6,999 bases of DNA from Bacillota bacterium (GTDB lineage Bacteria > Bacillota > Bacilli > Alicyclobacillales > SLC66), in the NCBI GenBank assembly GCA_021797415.1, contig JAJZZT010000011.1:1-6999 (forward strand), read 5' to 3'. The notes under the pieces were generated by a model. The model was not told the DNA's origin, did not search any database, and worked only from the letters and a program-made list of their open reading frames with translations. Positions 5,285-6,999 of this stretch are shown one piece after another; positions within the stretch are counted from its first letter, which is position 1; every line of letters begins with the position of its first letter. A program made the position numbers and the translations under genes.

Positions 5285-6120
5285 TCCGCCTGGAAATCGC
5301 ACGGCTCCTCCGCGATCGGATATGGCGCTGGGCGCTGGGGATTGCCATGAGTGTGGGGCTTGGATTCTTATCCAGACACTGGCTCGCGACATACCATGCC
5401 CTGGGCACAGCAAATGTCTGGGATCTGGTGCTGGCCGGCGTCACCCAATTCTATGTCGCCACGGTCATTCTCCCGGGATACTATCTGTTGCTCGTGGCGG
5501 ACTTGGCCGTCTCAGATCTGGATGGGCATGTGGTCTTCATGGCCGGCCGCCTGTCCAGCCGCTTCGAATGGTGGATCGCCAAAGTCGTCGCGCTGACAGC
5601 CGCGGCCATACTGGTTATCGTGCTGGTTCTGGGAGGCTTGTTCTGCGTCGGCCTGATTGCCGGGTTGCCGTTTCGTGGTACGTGGAGCGCCTACGTCCGC
5701 GAGGGCGGAGCCTATGAGATGTTCCGCGTTGCCGGCAGCTCGTTAGTCGTGGTCTGGCATGATCCGCTATTGGCTGTCGGACAATTTGCAGTGTTCGCGA
5801 TAGGCACGCTGGTAAGTGTGGGCCTCGCGGTCATGGCGGTATCCATGTGGTTGCGCAGTGCGTGGATGCCCTGGGCCCTGGGAACAATGGGGGCCGTGGC
5901 CACCTATGCTGTATGGATGATACAGCCGGCGGACATCCGCTGGATGCCCACCGCCCAGATGATGCTACTGCAGCACGTACTGTGGAGGCATGTCCTGTTC
6001 TTCGGTCGGCGCCCGGACCTGTGGTCGTTCGGATATCTGGCCGCCATGGGGGCTCTTGGCGTTTGCGGCGGGTTTTGGCGGGTACGCACGATGGCGCTGT
6101 CAAACGGGATGATCGGATGA
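5281..6120 (+). CDS. ABC-2-like membrane subunit (second permease)
   Basis: The product is a 279-residue integral membrane protein with no ATPase motif. The start is the ATG in the ATGA overlap with the ATPase stop; a GAGG lies 10 bases upstream and coupling is likely. Hydrophobic segments are near residues 16-34, 50-75, 102-129, 162-191, 195-214 and 247-266, consistent with six helices. After helix 2 comes a charged stretch, AD74 ... D79-L-D-G82 ... R90-L-S-S-R94 ... K101, spaced like that of the first permease (eight residues from the Gly to the first Arg, four between the two Arg). That supports a shared ABC-2 fold despite little other similarity. The N-terminus MIRLEIARLLRDR is also of ABC-2 type. 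It probably pairs with the first or third membrane protein in one transporter. A specific family name cannot be given from the sequence alone. Confidence 0.85.
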   Translation: MIRLEIARLLRDRIWRWALGIAMSVGLGFLSRHWLATYHALGTANVWDLVLAGVTQFYVATVILPGYYLLLVADLAVSDLDGHVVFMAGRLSSRFEWWIAKVVALTAAAILVIVLVLGGLFCVGLIAGLPFRGTWSAYVREGGAYEMFRVAGSSLVVVWHDPLLAVGQFAVFAIGTLVSVGLAVMAVSMWLRSAWMPWALGTMGAVATYAVWMIQPADIRWMPTAQMMLLQHVLWRHVLFFGRRPDLWSFGYLAAMGALGVCGGFWRVRTMALSNGMIG

Positions 6121-6875
6121 TCAGAGGAATTTGTCTTCAAATGACAGCATCCTATCGGCGCCGGTATGGAATCGTCACCACCCTGATCTTCGCACTGGCC
6201 GCCCTGGTGAAGCCCAGGCTCGCCGGTGCTTCGGGATACGCGGGGCCACCATCGGTCAGTCGCATCATCGTGACCGTGATGGGGGGCCTTCATGTTCACA
6301 GTTCTCTTCCTTCGGTGCTCCTGTGGACTGCACTCATAGGCAATGCCGTGTTCCTGATGAGTACTGCCAGTGACGCGCCGTCTCCAGCTTATGTGACCAT
6401 GGTGCTTACCCGGATGCGGCGACGGACCCTGTGGTGGGGTGTCCGGATTCTCACCCTCACCATCATCAGCGTCCTTTATACCGCGTGGTTTCTGATCATC
6501 ACCGCGCTCGTCGGTCTTGTGACGGAGCATGGCATGCACGCGGCGCCTCCCGATACTCGCGGAACTCCGTGGATGGTCGGTGTGGTGTTGTGGGCTGGCC
6601 TTTTACTGCTCGGATTGGTGACGACATCCCTGCAGGAGGCGCTGGGGGCGCCCCTTGCCGTATTTTGGGGAGTACTCCTGGCAAGCTTTGTCACAGCAGA
6701 ACTCTATGTAAACGGAAGTCTCGGCTGGATGTGGACACCCTTGGCCTATCCGTCCTACGAGTCCGTTTCGCATGGGATCACATGGAAGGGATGGCCGTTG
6801 CTGCTCGACGGTGCGTTTGTTCTAATGAGCGGGATTGTCTGGTTATTGATCATCGTATCTCGGGATATAATCTGA
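6117..6875 (+). CDS. ABC-2-like membrane protein (third permease, divergent)
   Basis: The product is a 252-residue hydrophobic protein, the last gene of the operon that can be assigned. The ATG overlaps the preceding stop as ATGA. A second ATG at 6141, with AGAGGA about 12 bases upstream, would remove eight residues. Hydrophobic segments are near 18-32, 64-82, 108-134, 152-172, 176-196 and 225-247. After the second segment a basic stretch, D86 ... R99-M-R-R-R103 ... R110, has the same Arg-to-Arg spacing as in the two other membrane proteins, but the acidic and glycine positions are lost and the region is strongly basic. It is therefore likely a diverged ABC-2 subunit or an accessory immunity protein. 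Its own family is not recognised; membership of the transporter rests mainly on gene context. Confidence 0.75.
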   Translation: MIRGICLQMTASYRRRYGIVTTLIFALAALVKPRLAGASGYAGPPSVSRIIVTVMGGLHVHSSLPSVLLWTALIGNAVFLMSTASDAPSPAYVTMVLTRMRRRTLWWGVRILTLTIISVLYTAWFLIITALVGLVTEHGMHAAPPDTRGTPWMVGVVLWAGLLLLGLVTTSLQEALGAPLAVFWGVLLASFVTAELYVNGSLGWMWTPLAYPSYESVSHGITWKGWPLLLDGAFVLMSGIVWLLIIVSRDII

Positions 6876-6893
6876 ACGAACTGCCCGCGCATT

Positions 6894-6925
6894 CCCTTTC
6901 CTGGGCGCGAAGCGCCAGGAGGGGG
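6894..6925 (+). other. Strong hairpin after the operon, masking an AGGAGGGGG sequence
   Basis: Bases 6894-6908 pair with 6912-6925 (14 pairs, two G-U) around a GAA loop with G6903 bulged. It begins 18 bases after the last stop. No U run follows directly, so it is a poor intrinsic terminator. The 3' arm contains AGGAGGGGG (6917-6925), a ribosome-site-like sequence that the stem would hide; no ATG or GTG lies at a suitable distance. Bases 6876-6999 hold no gene I can assign: two + frames and one minus frame stay open to the edge, one + frame reading hydrophobic (YLLVLVFVLGLL). Confidence 0.45.
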
Positions 6926-6999
6926 TCAAGCGGGCTATCTTTTGGTACTTGTCTTTGTTCTGGGCTTGCTTAACCCCTGGGATTCCACGTACTGCTTCA

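Noticed and set aside
6843..6999. Minus-strand open frame ending at 6843 and running off the right edge
   Set aside because: It stays open and reads as a basic, Lys/Arg-rich tail, but it overlaps the end of the third permease and has no recognisable motif; too short to call.
1..6999. CRISPR array, tRNA/rRNA genes, insertion sequence or phage genes
   Set aside because: No regularly spaced repeats, tRNA-like cloverleaf, rRNA sequence, transposase motif or terminal inverted repeats were seen.

Overview
The window looks like chromosomal DNA of a moderately GC-rich, endospore-former-type Gram-positive bacterium (Bacillota). The evidence is a class B penicillin-binding protein with C-terminal PASTA domains, strong AGGAGG-type ribosome binding sites, a PadR repressor beside an ABC-2 export operon, and a solute-binding protein with a Gram-positive style signal peptide. 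An Alicyclobacillus-like host would fit, but that is an impression from protein style only.

Layout. Bases 1-1147 (+) hold the 3' part of a cell-wall transpeptidase gene with two PASTA domains. A long compound hairpin (1204-1256) separates it from a convergent gene (1262-2632, -) for a secreted, cysteine-free, family 1 (MalE/UgpB-like) solute-binding protein with no permease partners in view. A 327-base divergent regulatory region (2639-2965) follows. It carries a candidate promoter for each direction, several short palindromes and a degenerate direct repeat. From 2966 to 6875 (+) runs a tight operon: a PadR-type repressor, an ABC-2 permease preceded in frame by a PadR-associated prefix (HAAS/DUF1700-like) domain, a BcrA-type ABC ATPase, and two more ABC-2-like membrane proteins. 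From the permease onward each stop overlaps the next start by four bases (ATGA).

How the parts work together (inference). PadR probably represses its own operon and is relieved by a small molecule. The ATPase would then power an export or immunity transporter built from two or three different six-helix subunits. This is the general plan of LanFEG/BcrABC-like peptide-antibiotic resistance systems, but the substrate cannot be read from sequence.

The most unusual point is the start of the prefix-permease gene. An ideal AGGAGG and ATG (3297) are followed at codon 3 by an in-frame TGA, after which the same frame stays open and encodes a recognisable prefix domain. A second good ribosome binding site and ATG (3576) lies exactly at the permease boundary. 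The last 124 bases hold a strong hairpin that masks an AGGAGGGGG sequence, and no gene could be assigned there.
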